Program-made: the position numbers and the translations under genes | NCBI GenBank assembly: GCA_026225945.1 | Contig: JAMJFZ010001089.1 | Coordinates: 564,501 to 628,500, forward strand | Length of the DNA stretch: 64,000 nucleotides | Source: Cricetomys ansorgei | Lineage: Eukaryota; Chordata; Mammalia; Rodentia; Nesomyidae | Direction: 5' to 3' | Part shown: positions 1 to 12,695 of the stretch, piece after piece | Numbering within the stretch: the stretch's first letter is position 1 | Layout of the letters: the number at the start of each line of letters is the position of its first letter | The notes under the pieces: generated by a model | Databases searched by the model: none | What the model was told of the DNA's origin: nothing | The model's input: only the letters and a program-made list of their open reading frames with translations

Positions 1-1129
1 CACACAGGGCTTAGATGGCAAGGAGAGGCAACCACTTGTAAGTGGAGGCGTGTGTCAGGAGAAACCACGCCTGTTTGCCTTGACCTGAGTGGATTTCAGC
101 AGGCATAACTGAGGAAATGCATAGTCCCTGTTTTAAGCCACCTGGTCTGTGCTGTTTGTGACGGCAGCTGTATGAGTTAACCTAGGGAGGCCAACTGGGG
201 CCTCTCCGGCTCCAGATCTCATGAGATCTGTCATTTGGCTAGCCTGACTGTCATCTGCATCAGCAGAGACCATATAGAGGCCAGTGGGCACACTGGACTG
301 CACTGTCACCTTCCAGGGGTGCATACGCGCATAAGGAAAGATGTCAACGTGTAGGCAGAGTCACAGCCGCACTGTGAGACAGGAGCTCACTGAGAGGGTT
401 TCAAAAGGTAGAGAGTAAGGTGAACGTGTGATGTGGACAGCACCGAGAGGGCTGTGGGTAGAATCCTGAGACAGACAGGAGCCTGAGGCTGGGAGGAGGC
501 TGGCTTCTCCTCTGGATCTCCCCATTATAAAATCTCCCTCTTCTGTCATGTCCCTGTTTACAGATTTCAGGAGACTCATTGTTTACTGCGGGAGGCGGGG
601 ACTGAATTCCCACTTAGGGACGAACTCTAGGGCCAAGGAGAGTGGAGTCCCATGTCTGCATCCAGGCTGGGACCCTCCATACCCTGTACATGTCCCCTCT
701 CAGCCACCACCAGCTCTTTGGCAGAGGAAGTCCTGTCTCCATCCTCTCCTTATCAAAACACAAGTCTTCCTCCAGGGCAGCTGATATTGCACACCCTACC
801 AGGGCCTTCCTGCCTCCTTTGGTTCTCTGGAACTCTTCTGGGCTCCTATGCTTCAATCTGCTCTCTCTACTGGGTACCACACCACCCTCCCAGCTGTGCC
901 CACCTCTGCACCTCTAACTCTCAGCTCCTGGCCCCACCTTGTATCTGGATCCTCACATTACAGATGCATCTACCTCTGCATAAGCTCCTTCTCCAGGTCT
1001 ATGTCACCATCTATGTCACCTACCTGTCCATGGCGATATTCTAAGACAGAAGCAGGACCTACATAGGACGGGAAAATTGCCTCTGATGGAGGGAAACAAG
1101 AGGGATTGCACTAGCTATCTTCAGGAAGA
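1..1129. other. Slc22a23 intron 1, no recognised element
   Basis: Intronic by position left of the exon 1 donor on a minus-strand gene. No SINE, LTR or exon-like signal was recognised; ORFs here are short and have no family resemblance. Confidence 0.6.
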
Positions 1130-1600
1130 TACGTTCAAGTTCACGGCCATGCTGTTTGCATCGACCCAATGAGGGGAGAGGGCAACCCAGGTGTCAATCA
1201 CAGATGAAAGGCTAAACAAAATAGGATGTACTCATAAACACAGCATCATTCACCTTAAAGATTCTGACACACGCTACAACACAGATGAACCAGGGAGGCA
1301 TCTTCAGCAGCGTACGAGAGTCATAAGGGGACAGATATTATATATCTCCACTAATACAAGATGCCTACAACGGTGAAAATCACAGAAAAAGACAGTAGAA
1401 CGTTGGCCCTCGGGAGTTGGGGGTGGGAGGATGGGAAATGACTGTTTAGATAGGGACTAAACTATGCCTGAGCAGACTGAAAGGATGGGTTGGGGTGAGG
1501 CCACAGGACTGTGTGAACAAACGTAATACCACCAAACACACTTAACAACGGTCAATCTTTGTGATGTGTTTTACCGACCTTTAAAAAAAGAAGAAACGAT
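1130..1600 (+). mobile_element. Ancient L1M fragment (ORF2 end and 3' UTR)
   Basis: Follows the ancient L1 order: a 'caacccaggtgtcaatcac' segment, then 'attctgacacacgctacaac', a 'gatgaacc' block, the 'gggagttgggggtgggagga' segment, and 'gtgatgtgttttaccgacc' before an A-rich end. Heavily degraded, no open frame; predates rodent radiation. Confidence 0.7.
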
Positions 1601-2364
1601 TTTTAAAAACCCGAGACAACAACGTTGCGCTCACTCTACGTGCCTCGCATACACAGCGGCCACTGGGGACTTCCTCATTGTGACAATCCAGGGTGCTTCA
1701 TTTGTAAAGCGTCTTTTAAGCACGGAGAGGCGGCTTGTAATCTAATCGGGGAGGAAACGCGACCAAATGCAAACCGTGAGGCTGGAAGCATAAACCGTAA
1801 TTCAGCATGACCTCTGGGAGCCTCTCTGGCATCCTCTTCTTTTTCCATATTTTAAAAAAAATGGCACCACAAGAGGTAAAGTATGACTCTAGCAGCTAGT
1901 AGGGTCATATGAAGGGCTGACTCTGCTCTTCTCCAGTTCCAGGGCGAAAGTCTGATAAACACTCCACGAGCGCTGCCATGACTTAACGTTCTCCGCCACA
2001 CATCCCTGTGACTCAGCGCTTTGGTTTTCAGTCCAGATAAGTGAACTGGCTCCTAGAGCAGCGCTCTCTGGAGTGTGAGCAGCTCCTCCGAGTTGCACAG
2101 CACGCCTTCAGCCGCTGAGGATCTGGACTGAAACACACCTTCTCGGGGCTTTGTGACGCTGCTTCCTGGCAAAAGTGGGGGCCTCTTCCAAAATGAGTTT
2201 GGCCTTTTTAACCAAAAGAAATGTAGAAAAAGATGAGAAATACAGCAAAAGAAGATGGGGGAGAGAATAAGTGAATAGGAACAAATAAGTAAAAGAATGA
2301 GACAGACAGATTGGGAAAAGCTCAGAGAACAGTGGCTGCTTAGCTTTGCAGCAGTGACATCTGG
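1601..2364. other. Intron 1, no recognised element
   Basis: Apparently unique intronic sequence between the L1M relic and the GT microsatellite. No coding or RNA gene signal. Confidence 0.5.
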
Positions 2365-2429
2365 ATATGTGTATGTGTGTGTGTAGGTGTATGTGTAAGT
2401 GTGTGTGTGTGTGTGTATGTGTGTGTGTT
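2365..2429. repeat. (GT)n microsatellite, interrupted
   Basis: About 65 bp of GT repeats broken by A substitutions. The minus-strand Thr/His-rich frames across it are artefacts of the repeat. Confidence 0.95.
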
Positions 2430-5400
2430 TCTGGACAATGACAGCCACAGGCCACTACAAGCAGGTCCATACAGTCCCACTTTCAGAAGTACCAAACTTG
2501 GCCTCCTGCTCTCCAGTCACTATCCTGGTATCTTACTACACTGAATGTGCTTTCATTCTGCCCAGAGGCTCTGCAAAAACTATGGAGCTGGTGCCACTGC
2601 GGTGGCAGAGGTGCAGGTGAGGATTTGTGAATCTTTCCAGTTTCCGACATCTAGGGGGCATTTCCCAAAAGAGGCCTCAGGAGGTATGTCCCCTCCCTGT
2701 ACACTCAGTTTCGGGTGGCCAGGTAAGTTACAGGATGAGTGTCTGAGAAGGAAAGGTATACTTTGCTTAAAGCATTAACAGCTAAATCAGCAATTCTTAG
2801 TTATTCTCAATCAATTACCAAAAACTGCCTGAGATCCTTTCCCTAGCCATAGAAGAACCAGTCCCTCACCCAGTCGAGTGGTTCCAGGGAGTTCCCCAGC
2901 TCAGGTCACTGCTTGCCCTGCTCTGGAAACTGCCACCCGCGCCCCCTACTCCAGGCAACACATCTGAACCCAGAAACCTGGGGTTTGTATGGAGGGAGAA
3001 AGTGTCAACTTATGGAGACAAGGCAGAGAGTGAACGTGGTTTTTGAGAGGACAATGAGGATGAGGACAAGACTGGTGATCTTAGGAACAGACAGTGACAG
3101 TGACGTTAGGGCTTCTGAAAGGCCCCTGCGCGATGTAGTTGGCCATCTCGGGTCCCATCCCGTGTCATGGTGCATCTTTGCAATAAACTCCTTTTCTATT
3201 TGTTAGCGTGATTTGCAATGTTGCTCTGTTACTCGGAACCAAGTGTCATGAGAGGTCTGATGGGATATAATCCTGTGCAGACAGCGGGCTGGAGAGTCTA
3301 GCTCAGCGGTGATGGGAGTCCAGGGGAAACTGACCCTCGGCAGTTCAATAACCACCACCCTATTCTGTTCACAGAAGCACAGGGCCTGTTAGTCTCTGGT
3401 CGCTTACATGGAGGGGGCAATGCTGCTGGGAACAGGCAGCCTCGAGTCAGTTAAGTAAAGAAAAGAACGAGATGACTAAGTCCCAACATCCTGGAAGGAG
3501 GTCAAAGATTACAGTGGCCCAAGTCATCCGTCCTGTAAAAACTGCTCAGGGTAAGCATCCAGGTGGAAGTGTCCTGCCCAGAAACTCACTCTACTTTCCA
3601 TCCAGCCCGGCAACGGGCTCCTGTCATCACGGGCTGAACTCTGTCCTTCTCTGACCCACATCCTCTGAGCCTCAGGCCCTGTGGCCTGTTTAGTTCTCAG
3701 ATTAGAATCCTACATGGCAGCCAACTTCAAGAGAATCCTCGGTGGCCTGGCTGCTCACACCACTCTGGGTGCAGGATTCCCGTGTACAGGGCACACCCAG
3801 CTCTCTCCCACCTCTGGGCTCCACTGAGATAAATCACCCTTCCAGGTATGGCCCCATCGGCTCCTCCATCCCAGGGTTTCTCATACCAGCAGCCCTCACC
3901 CCGCCGCCAGCCAGGTGCCTCCTGTTTGCCAGGTGGATGGGTGGGGTGAGGCTCTGCCCTCTCACCACCTGGAGGTAAGGCAGCAGATACTCCACCCTGC
4001 TAATGAGGAAGCTGGGAAGAATAATCTAGTTTTGATAAGCTGGTTCCAAGCCAGAGTGCTGACAGTGCCAACCACTGCCAACTGAAAACACTCCCTCACA
4101 TTTCAGTCCGTTCAAGGGGCTCAGACATGTACGAGTTTAGGGGTCAAAGACCTCTAGCGGGGAGGCAATCAGATTGCATTCTGAGTGAGTGTTGCTGTTG
4201 CTGGGTGGAGTCCGTCAGAGGATGGCAGAGCTGACTTGAAGGATGAACAGGTACCGGTTGGCTGAAGGATGAAGGGATGGGTATTCCCTGTTAGTGGAAC
4301 AGCTTAAGTGAAATATAGAGGGAGGAAGAGAGCCAGCTGGGAGCTCGAGAGGTCCACCTCAACAAAACAGATGGCAAGGAGGAGCGGGATGGCAGGTCAA
4401 AGCCAGGTGGTTTATGTAGCAATGACTGGGAGCCCTGGAAAGCTGTAAACAGGAGACCCAGATGACAGGTTTGCATCTTAGTGTCTCTGGCCCTGTGGTC
4501 TCAAAGGTAGCAAGATGAGGCCAGTTAGGGGTTTACAAACGTCTGCCAATGGGGTAAAGGTTAGAGAAATCTGCCCAGAGGCAAAAACCTACCCCCTACC
4601 CCACCCACAGTAACACATCTCAACTTCATAGTGATCCAAACACATGCTTCAGGGCATTCGTAGGCCACAAAAGATATTATGCTAGGCTACAGAAGGCAGT
4701 GGGTGGCAAGAAAATGGACAGGTTAATTTACCCTCAGCTCCACTGCCTATAAACTGAAGACTGGACACGAAGGTCCTACTGACATGCCACACCCAACATG
4801 GCCTCTATCTAGCCTAAGGGTCCAGGGACGGTGGGCAGTGGATGTACATTCTGTCCCTAAGGTTTCCCAAATCTGTTCTTTCAACCTGACAGAAATTTAA
4901 CTTGCACCCTCCCGTTTTCAGCAGGAGAGCAAGTGAAATGCTAGATGCTCCTAAGGACCAGCATTTCCTATCCATGCCCAGGGACGGGGTGTCAGGTCCT
5001 CCTGTCCTACTATGGGCTGCTCAGGACTTGGACTGCTCTGCTTGGACTCAGAGCTCCAATGTGAGATGTCCCACTGCTCCCTCTCAGGCCCCCTCCCTCC
5101 ATCAACCACCTTTCAGTAGCACAAACCGGGTCTCCCAGCTGCCCCACAGGCTGCCTTCCTCACTAAGAGCCCATAGCTGCTGCAATGCCCGGGCCCAGGC
5201 CCTCTTCACCCCACCTTCCTGTCTGTCTATCTCTCATGCCCACGTCATCACCTCTCAACTGAGTTCATACCCCTGGTAAACTGTGTCTTCTGCAGGCCTA
5301 GCTGGCACAGCCTAGTCCACTCTGCACATCTCACCATCAAACCTCGATGCTACAGTGAGAGAGGACTCTTGGAAACCGTGAACTCTCACCCTCTCATAAC

Positions 5401-5448
5401 CCCAGCTCCACTCAGCACATGGATGGTTTTCCCTTTCTTCTGGAATTA
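2430..5448. other. Intron 1, apparently unique sequence
   Basis: About 3 kb without a recognised SINE, LTR or L1. Several short ORFs (for example 4902-5279 plus) show no family resemblance and no splice-flanked exon structure. Confidence 0.5.
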
Positions 5449-5463
5449 CAGAAAAAGTTCTTT

Positions 5464-5657
5464 TAAAAAAAAATTATTTATTTTTATTTTATGTGCATTG
5501 GTGTTTTGCCTGCAGGTATGTCTGTGTGAGGGTGTCGAATCCCCTGGCACTGGAGTTACAGACAGTTGTGAGCTGTCATGCAGGTGCTGGGAATTGAACC
5601 CCAGGTCATCTGGAAGAGCAGCCAGTGTCCTTAACTGGTGAGCCATCTCCCCAGCCC
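5464..5657 (-). mobile_element. B3 (B2-family) SINE
   Basis: Minus-strand tRNA-derived head (GGCTGGGGAGATGGCTCA) at the right, T-rich tail complement at the left. Target duplications flank it: 5449-5462 and 5659-5672, one mismatch in 14. Confidence 0.95.
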
Positions 5658-5949
5658 TCAGAAAGAGTTCTTAGCTTGGGTTATGAGCCCTGGCCCTTGT
5701 CTTATCCCCAAAACAATGATAGGCAATCTCAGGTTCCTGCATGCCACACGGCCCTTGCAAATGCTGTCTGCCCTCTGGGAAACGTTCTCATTTGCCTCTC
5801 TTCCCATACACACCCCTCAGCCATTTCATATACCCCGGCCCATCTAGGTCCGGTGTCTCTGTTCAGGCTTTTCACTCCCCTTTCCTTTCCATACACTTAT
5901 CTCACTTTGAAATTAAATCGACTCCACAAGTTAGGATGCGCTTTCCTCA

Positions 5950-6045
5950 CCTGTCTGCCAGGCCTATGAGAGTTGCGCTGTTTTCACCCAGCATTATTTC
6001 CCCAGCACGCGGCGCAAAGCCTGGTTCAGAATATGCACATGTAAA
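5950..6045 (+). mobile_element. L2-like relic
   Basis: Resembles the L2 3' end: a 'tatccccag' type block, then 'gcctggtt' and an A-rich end. Degraded and short. Confidence 0.45.
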
Positions 6046-6639
6046 AAGGAGGGAAATAAGGAAAGACTCGGGGGTGGGGCAGGCTTGCACTTCTCACTGT
6101 GACAAACGCTTATCAACTTTCTGAAGAAAATGGCAATCCCTGGTCTGTGACACTTGCCAGTTTCCATGGTGTAAAGACCCGTGGATGGCCCACTGGGGGC
6201 CACCAACATGTCACTGAATGTGAAGACAGGCAGAGATGCCCACCGTGGCTCTGACACACCAATTCCTGGCAATGTCAGGAACAACGTTCAGAAAATCCAA
6301 TGTGCTTTTACATGACACCAACTTTTTGACTCAGCTCTACCTTGTATTATAGGCCAAAATGGATCACTGTTTGCAAAAACTGCTAAGTGACAGAAAAAGA
6401 GCTCCCGATACCACAAACAGTAACACCACCACAAACAACTCAGAACAAGACAAAGGAAGGAAAAAGAGGGTCTTGCAGCTCTGGCAAGTACCATGTTCCC
6501 TGAGGCAAGGGGCCAGGCCTCTCTGCAGCTTCTCAGCTCTAGCCTTTGCACTGCTGAATTAAAGGCTATGAGTCAGTCCAGGTCTGCACAAGATAAGGGT
6601 TCTATCCCTGTCTTAGCATTTCTAGAAATGTAACCTCAG
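6046..6639. other. Intron 1, no recognised element
   Basis: Apparently unique sequence between the L2-like and L1M relics. Short ORFs only. Confidence 0.45.
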
Positions 6640-7505
6640 AGCACCATAAAAATAAAACGGAACTGCAATGCCAAATTGAAGAGGAAATGAGATCATAAAA
6701 ACATTAGAAGAAAACATGGGATTTCCCCCCAGTGATCCAGGACTATGAAAATCAGACAGCTGACAATACAAAACACAGACGCGGTAGAAGGGAAGACTAA
6801 GTCACTTGACTCTATCCAAACCAAGCTGTGTGTACAACCCAAGCACCACAAGCAGAATCAGAAGCTCAAGTCAACCATGCCCCATCCCCCAATCCCCAAC
6901 CCCAGGGGAGTGGACAGGGCTGCTGTCAGTCAATTAGGAAATAACTCAGGAACACCCATGCCCATGAAGGCAAAGACACGGGAGACCATTCCAAGAAAGG
7001 GGAATGCAAAAAACCTGCACAAAGATGGCGAAGCTGTACACTGAGAGAAGCACAAATATTTGCAGCAGTAGTCAAATTTTATTTTCTACTTAGCAGACTA
7101 GCCAACATTTAAATGTCTGTCAACTCCTCAAATCATGGAAGGTGTGGGGAACAGAACCACGCAAAGCACCGGTGAGCATATAAATTGCTAAGTTCTCTAT
7201 AGGGAACACTCGAGGAACATCTACCAACATCACAATGCAGGGGTTAAACCCCTTGCTTCTTACAACATCTTGTACATGTGGAAATGTTCCTGTGTATAAG
7301 GATGTCATTGCTTATTGCATATGTACATACATAAAACAGTAAAGACTAGCAGTAACCCCAATGCCTTCTTAGCAAGTGACTAGTTAAATCAATTATGGCC
7401 CAGTCAGACAACAGAACACTATGCAGACATAAAAAGAATGAGGGGCTCTCTCAACTCTGATATAAACAGAAAGTTAATGCATAAAATGTAACAACCATGG
7501 TGAAA
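6640..7505 (+). mobile_element. Ancient L1M ORF2-derived relic
   Basis: The segment 7375-7440 (short 'gtgactagttaaatcaatta' and 'actatgcagacataaaaaga' blocks) matches the conserved 3' part of L1 ORF2. The A-rich sequence before it has the expected order. It resumes near 7650-7790 after a B1 insertion. No intact frame. Confidence 0.55.
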
Positions 7506-7537
7506 CTGAGGAACAGAGACAGCAAGCGGGATCTAAT

Positions 7538-7645
7538 TGTGTAGCTCTGGCTGACCTGGAGCTCACTATGTAGACCAAGCTGCTCTCACACTCACAGACA
7601 TTTGTCAGTCTCTGCCTGAGTGCTAGGACTAAAGGCACGCACTGC
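7538..7645 (-). mobile_element. Degraded B1 SINE
   Basis: Reverse B1: 'gtagctctggctgacctgga', 'tagaccaagctg', then the 'ctaggactaaaggca' head complement. Diverged; interrupts the L1M relic. Confidence 0.75.
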
Positions 7646-7839
7646 CTATACTATCTTCAAACCATGCAATACATTATCTATTATAATACATTTTAAAAAA
7701 GAAATGTGTGCAAAGATGTTCACTGTTGTGTTGTATATACCATATAAAAACCACTACTGGGATGACAAAATGATACTAGAAAAATAACTCAAGAAATCTT
7801 AGTACCTCATCAAGAATATGAAATTTAAAATGTTTCTGA

Positions 7840-8053
7840 GGAACTAGAGAGATGGCTGGTTGGTTAAGAGCTCCTAACTGCACTTGCAGAGAGAACCTGA
7901 GTTCAGTTCCCAGCACCCATGGTCGGCAGCTCAGAACCACCCGTAACTCCAGCTCCAATGGATCTGATCCCCTCTTCTGGATTCCAGAGGGGAGGGGAGG
8001 AGGTGGAGAGAAATATGCACATAAATAAAAATAAATCTTAAAAAAATAAAATA
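7840..8053 (+). mobile_element. B3 (B2-family) SINE
   Basis: 'AGAGAGATGGCTGGTTGGTT' head, box-B-like GTTCAGTTCCCAGCACCCA, 'taactccagctccaatgg' middle and an A/T-rich tail with AATAAA motifs. Confidence 0.92.
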
Positions 8054-9097
8054 TTTTTAAGGGTTGACAAATACTTTTGATATGATACAGAATCACGGCA
8101 GATTCCATTAAATGAACACCCAAGAGGAGTGAAAATGTGCATAAGTACTAAGCGTTTCAAAAGTGGAAATTAGCTACTAGTTCAGGATAACACTGTGGTC
8201 TACTTAAAAAAAATATTACCATTGCAATGATAGTAAAATTAGTTTTAGTCTTAATTACATTGTACTGAAGTCTTTTTTAATAACTTCTAGAAAAAGGAAA
8301 CAAATTACTTCCCAGGGCATTAAACAGCTTGCAAGACAAGGGTCAGAAATGGTTGCAAATTCCTGAGAAGACTGATGAATTCTGATCTCCTGATGAATGA
8401 ATAATTTAAACTACAACTACAGAAAACAAGAGAGGCTTGGGAAGGTGAGCTGGCATTGCTTACTGACAAAATTCTAGAGATTATTCGAGAAAGTTATGAG
8501 TGTTAAAACCAGCAATACTCATGCACAACGATGCAGTATGAATTATATAAGCTATTAAGACCAACACGTTTACATTAGTGGAGTTCCTTTTTTTTTTAAT
8601 TAAAAAAATTATTAAGATCTCAGAAGCATAAAAAACTCTGGGCTGCAATACAGAGAAAGAGAAAAGGAGGCCAAGGAAGCCTACTGCAGATCCGCCTAAC
8701 ATCAGAGCCCCAAACCTGCTGTGCTGGGAAAAGGAGTTGTTTGATTCACCCTCTGAAGAAGGCGCTGACAGCTCAGCTTAGCAGGGCTGGGGCATAAAGC
8801 ACAGAATGCTGGGAAACAGATAATGGAGTTGGTGGAATACCTGCTTCCTGTGAGGAACCATTCTAATATGTGTTCATTTTCTGAACAATATTGCTGTTAA
8901 GATAGGCCTTGGGTTACTATTCTTAATCAAAGGAAATAATTCATGTAAGCTGTTCCAGAAACCAGAAGAAGCCCCACAGAATAAAGATGGTGCCAACAAC
9001 ATCATCATCACCACCTCCATCGTTTTGAAGGAACTGTAGGTTCTATGGTGAAAATTCTGTGTGTGTATAACAAATACAAGGATCAAGTCAAAAGATG
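8054..9097. other. Intron 1, AT-rich, no recognised repeat
   Basis: Contains an AT-rich homeobox-motif stretch (8170-8420) described among the findings. Otherwise nothing recognised. Confidence 0.45.
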
Positions 9098-9109
9098 AAA
9101 ACAATAAAG

Positions 9110-9374
9110 TTAGCCAAGGCATGGTGGTGCACGCCTTTAATCCCAGCGCTCAGAGGGCAGAGGCAGGTAGATCTCTGGGTTTGAGGACAGCCTGGTTTGC
9201 AGAGTGAGTTCCAGGACAGCCAGGGCTACAACAGAGAAACCCTGTCTCAAAGGAGGAAGGAAGGAAGGAAGGAAGGGAGGGAGGGAAGGAGGGAGGGAGG
9301 AAGGAAGGAAGGAAGGAAGGAAGGAAGGAAGGAAGGAAGGAAGGAAGGAAGGAGGGAAGGAAGAAAAGAAAGAA
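9110..9374 (+). mobile_element. B1 SINE with tail expanded to (GGAA)n
   Basis: B1 body 9110-9252 (head 'catggtggtgcacgccttta', end 'aaccctgtctcaaa') followed by about 110 bp of GGAA/GGGA repeat and a short A/G tail. A perfect 12-bp target duplication (aaaacaataaag) flanks the whole unit at 9098-9109 and 9375-9386, so the microsatellite grew inside the SINE tail. Confidence 0.96.
9252..9362. repeat. (GGAA)n microsatellite
   Basis: Long GGAA/GGGA array. Lys/Glu/Gly/Arg-rich and Phe/Leu/Pro/Ser-rich frames across it are translation artefacts. Confidence 0.97.
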
Positions 9375-9386
9375 AAAACAATAAAG

Positions 9387-9772
9387 ACACTAAGAGGAGA
9401 GATCTTAACATTCAAAACTGCTTCAAAGAGACTGGAGCTGTATCTCACGCTACCTGAGTAAAGGCAGAGAAGTCTTCACTAAATGCAATCTAACAGAGAA
9501 AGCAAGGTGGACTGGGGGCTACAGTCTTCAGGCAGAAGTATGTCATATCTGCTAATGGTGATGACGCATCCACCACAGGCTCCATTAGTGGTGGCATGAC
9601 TTCCATCCATCTCCTTCTTGGAGTAGATCATGCAGTGCCTTCTTGGTTGTGCTCTGGTGCCCTGTTTAAGAGACATATATTCCCTGCAGCAATCAATATG
9701 GCTGACTTTGTTAGGAATGGGACAACTGAAATAGGTGGACATTTTCCAGCCAGGTAAGAAACTATTAAATAA
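9387..9772. other. Intron 1, no recognised element
   Basis: Apparently unique spacer between the two B1/GGAA units. Confidence 0.5.
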
Positions 9773-10046
9773 AGCCAGGCATACTGGCCCATGCTTTTAA
9801 TCTCAGCACTTGGGAGGCAGAGGAAGGCAGATCGTTATGTGTTTAAGGTCAACCTGCTCTACAGAATGAGTTGCAGGACAGCAGACTACACAGTAAGTCC
9901 CTATCTCAAAAAGACAGAACAAGACAAAAACAACAAGGAAAGGAAGGAAGGAGGGAAGGAAGGAAGGAAAGAAGGAAGGTAAGAAGGAAAGAAGGAAGGA
10001 AGGAAGGGAGGAAGGGAGGGAGGGAAGAAAGAAAGAAAAGAAAAGA
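9773..10046 (+). mobile_element. B1 SINE with second (GGAA)n tail
   Basis: B1 body 9773-9915 ('gccaggcatactggcccatg' head, 'gtccctatctcaaaaa' end) then an A-rich tail that becomes GGAA/GAAA repeats to 10046. More diverged than the copy 650 bp to its left. Confidence 0.93.
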
Positions 10047-12639
10047 CTACAAAATATACATTCCATGGAAAACCAAGCATTCTCGGGAGTGAGCTGCAGA
10101 CAGGCATGAGAGAACTCAAATGTGGTAACAGCGAAGTACTCACTTCTTTACAAGGAAGGGCAGGTCGGCCTTCTTGGGACAGAGTCGCACCTGTGGAAGG
10201 GTTTAAACTGAGGCAGGAAGTGCACGTCCAAGGTATAACTTGGAGGAGGACAGAAGCTCAGAGCCCAGGGGATCCTCTTGAATCTAACATCCTGGGGGTA
10301 ACTGGTAACATTCGGGTATGAAAGCGGCAATTGCGTTACCTCTTCCTAACCAGCAACTAGGGCTAGAAGGGACAGGGCTGTGTTTCAGGTACAACCCTCA
10401 GAGAGACCCATGCCGAATGATGAGGATAGCCTGTGGCTTAGAGTGCAGGGAAAGGGGACACAGGTGACTTCTCCAACCCTGAACTTGTATCCACTGACCA
10501 AAGGTGAAGGCAGAACCGCTACTCTTGTCTACTGTGTACAAGGTGGACAGACACTTGACTGCTACAATGCCAGAAGCATCGTGATACGAATTCCACATTT
10601 GTGTACAGTCACAGGATCCAGTGAGCACAGTTAGCAGAGGGAAAAGTCCGCCTTAGAGCCAAAATGTGCTGGAAAAGCTCTCTGAAGCCCTGTGACGGAA
10701 CAGAACACGGTGGAAGGGCAGTCCTCTATTTGGGGCGCATTTGTCTGCGAAAATCAATATGACCTTCCTAGCCTTTACAGTATGAGAAAGTATGCCTTCA
10801 ATTACCATGCCCAAGTCTGCCATCTTGACCATAACATGTAACTGCCATGTGTTGCCAGGCACTGCCCCCACACTCACGGAGCCTCCTCCTGAATGCTAAT
10901 TTTAAAAACTTGCCCAGCTTTCCAATATGTCTCTATATAGTCTGTTTTCAAGAACTATTTCTGTTCTCACTTTGCACCATGCCTGGCAGGAGAGGAGTAG
11001 CTATCTCCTGGTCCCCGCTGCTTTCTTCACCTCCTAACTTCCAACTTGACTCTAGCGCAAAGCAGTCTTCACACACACTCCTTCAAACCATTATTCTTTC
11101 TTTACTCAAGAAAGGGGCTTAAAATACTCAAGAACGTCGCTGAATGCTTATTCTGACATGCACAGGTGGCAATTTAAATAGTTGTTGTTTTAAAATTTTT
11201 TCTCTGCTGCTAAGCAAAGAGAAAGAAGAAAGGAAGATATTGCCCTCCATGAATGGGAATCGGTCACAGAAGCACCTTTGGACGGAAGAGGCTGTGGGGA
11301 TGAGTCAAGATGAGACAAGCTGGAAGGATCTCTCAATTATCCTGCAGAGCAGAGGGATCCTAAGCCAGACGGTTCCCACAGGACACAGCATTTCTGGCCA
11401 GGTGGGTACAAGATTAAAACGATGATTATGATGATGTAAGAGTTTCATCTTACACATCCATGAGTTACAACTGTTTACTAACACGGGGGCGGATTCCACG
11501 CACACGATTATAAACTGTCCAAATCCACGCTCACATTTAGACAAGGTGTTTCAAACTGCTCAGAACTGCCCCCTTTCTAACTGCACTGTTTAAAATGCAA
11601 AAGGGGCAGAAACTACGAATGCTTCACAAATTGCTTGACAAGGTGGCTTCCGGTATCTCTTACAGATGAAGTAAATTGAAAACTACAGGTATCTACCTAG
11701 GGTTGTGATTTTCTAACATTACCTACTGTCCACTTTTTAGGGTGACATCTCTCATAGAACTCCCCTGCTTATATGAAGACAGGACGCAGGACCTCTGCAA
11801 GGGATGGGGAGGACAAGGTTGGTACTAGGGACCAGGTCTCAATGCCTCAGACCTGAGCAGCAGCAGTGCAAGAGCTGCGATGATACCCTGCAAGCTTCCC
11901 TCATCCTTCCTATGCTATGGTGCTACTGACTGAAGTCCCGAGAAAATGTGTGAGGAAAAACCCTGACATTGAAGTCTACAGTCAGATCTCTGGAAAGGAC
12001 AGAGCATGGTTGGAATGGGGGTGGGGTAGCAAGGGAACTTTTCAAAGGGCTCTGCTTCTTTGTCTATAACTTCAATTCTTTAAAGGGCTTTAATCTGTTC
12101 AAGGCAAGTGTGGGATGGCTGAATCCCCCAGAAAGAACATCTGAGAGTAGGACACTATTTTTCATGGATAGTTAGTTCTTAGTGGGAGACACAGGACAGG
12201 CGGCCTGCGGAAAGAACATAGCTATGTCCTGGCTCCAAGGAGCAGACCTGAAGAAGGATTGAGTCTTCCAGGGTCGCTGCTGAGCCATCAGTTGAGTCTG
12301 ACACCTAGCAAGACAGAGGAGAGGATTTTAACTTTTGGGGGGAGGGGCGCCCTTTCCATATATGCAGTGGGACAAGAGTTGGGGTGAAAATTAGAAAAGG
12401 TTAAATCGGTCCCTTAGAAGCGGATGCAGCGTCACGGGCACCGCAGAGGGCGGCAAAAAGCCTTCGTTTCACATCCAAGAAATAGCATCTCCTTGGGGGA
12501 GGGGGGGCAGCCCGGGAGCCAGTCAATGCGGGGCTGTGCCTACATAGGATAGCACACCTTTCTGGCTCCTCAGCTGGGTAGACTCGGATCTAGGTCTGCA
12601 GAGAAAAAAGAGATGGAGCACAGAGCAGATGCGACCGAA
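10047..12639. other. Intron 1 proximal to exon 1, no recognised repeat
   Basis: 2.6 kb of apparently unique sequence directly downstream of exon 1. Proximal intron 1 of CpG-island genes often carries regulatory elements, but nothing specific can be assigned. Confidence 0.5.
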
Positions 12640-12689
12640 AAGGAAGGAAAGGGCTCACGAGAGGAACGCGGGGACGTGGCGGTCGTGGC

Positions 12690-12695
12690 CCTTAC
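12690..12695 (-). promoter_or_regulatory. Slc22a23: Splice donor of Slc22a23 exon 1
   Basis: On the minus strand the exon ends AAG and is followed by GTAAGG, close to the consensus donor. Reading through would add about 41 unrelated codons before a stop near 12570, which marks the conserved reading frame as ending here. Confidence 0.93.

Noticed and set aside
2053..2470. Minus-strand Thr/His/Tyr-rich frames of 120-131 codons
   Set aside because: Artefacts of the GT microsatellite at 2365-2429.
9137..10143. Low-complexity frames rich in Lys/Glu/Gly/Arg or Phe/Leu/Pro/Ser
   Set aside because: They are translations of GGAA microsatellites in B1 tails.
12570..12695. Continuation of the Slc22a23 frame past 12696
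   Set aside because: It runs through a consensus splice donor into intron; the appended residues do not resemble any SLC22 protein, whose sequence should continue Trp-Asp-Leu-Val.
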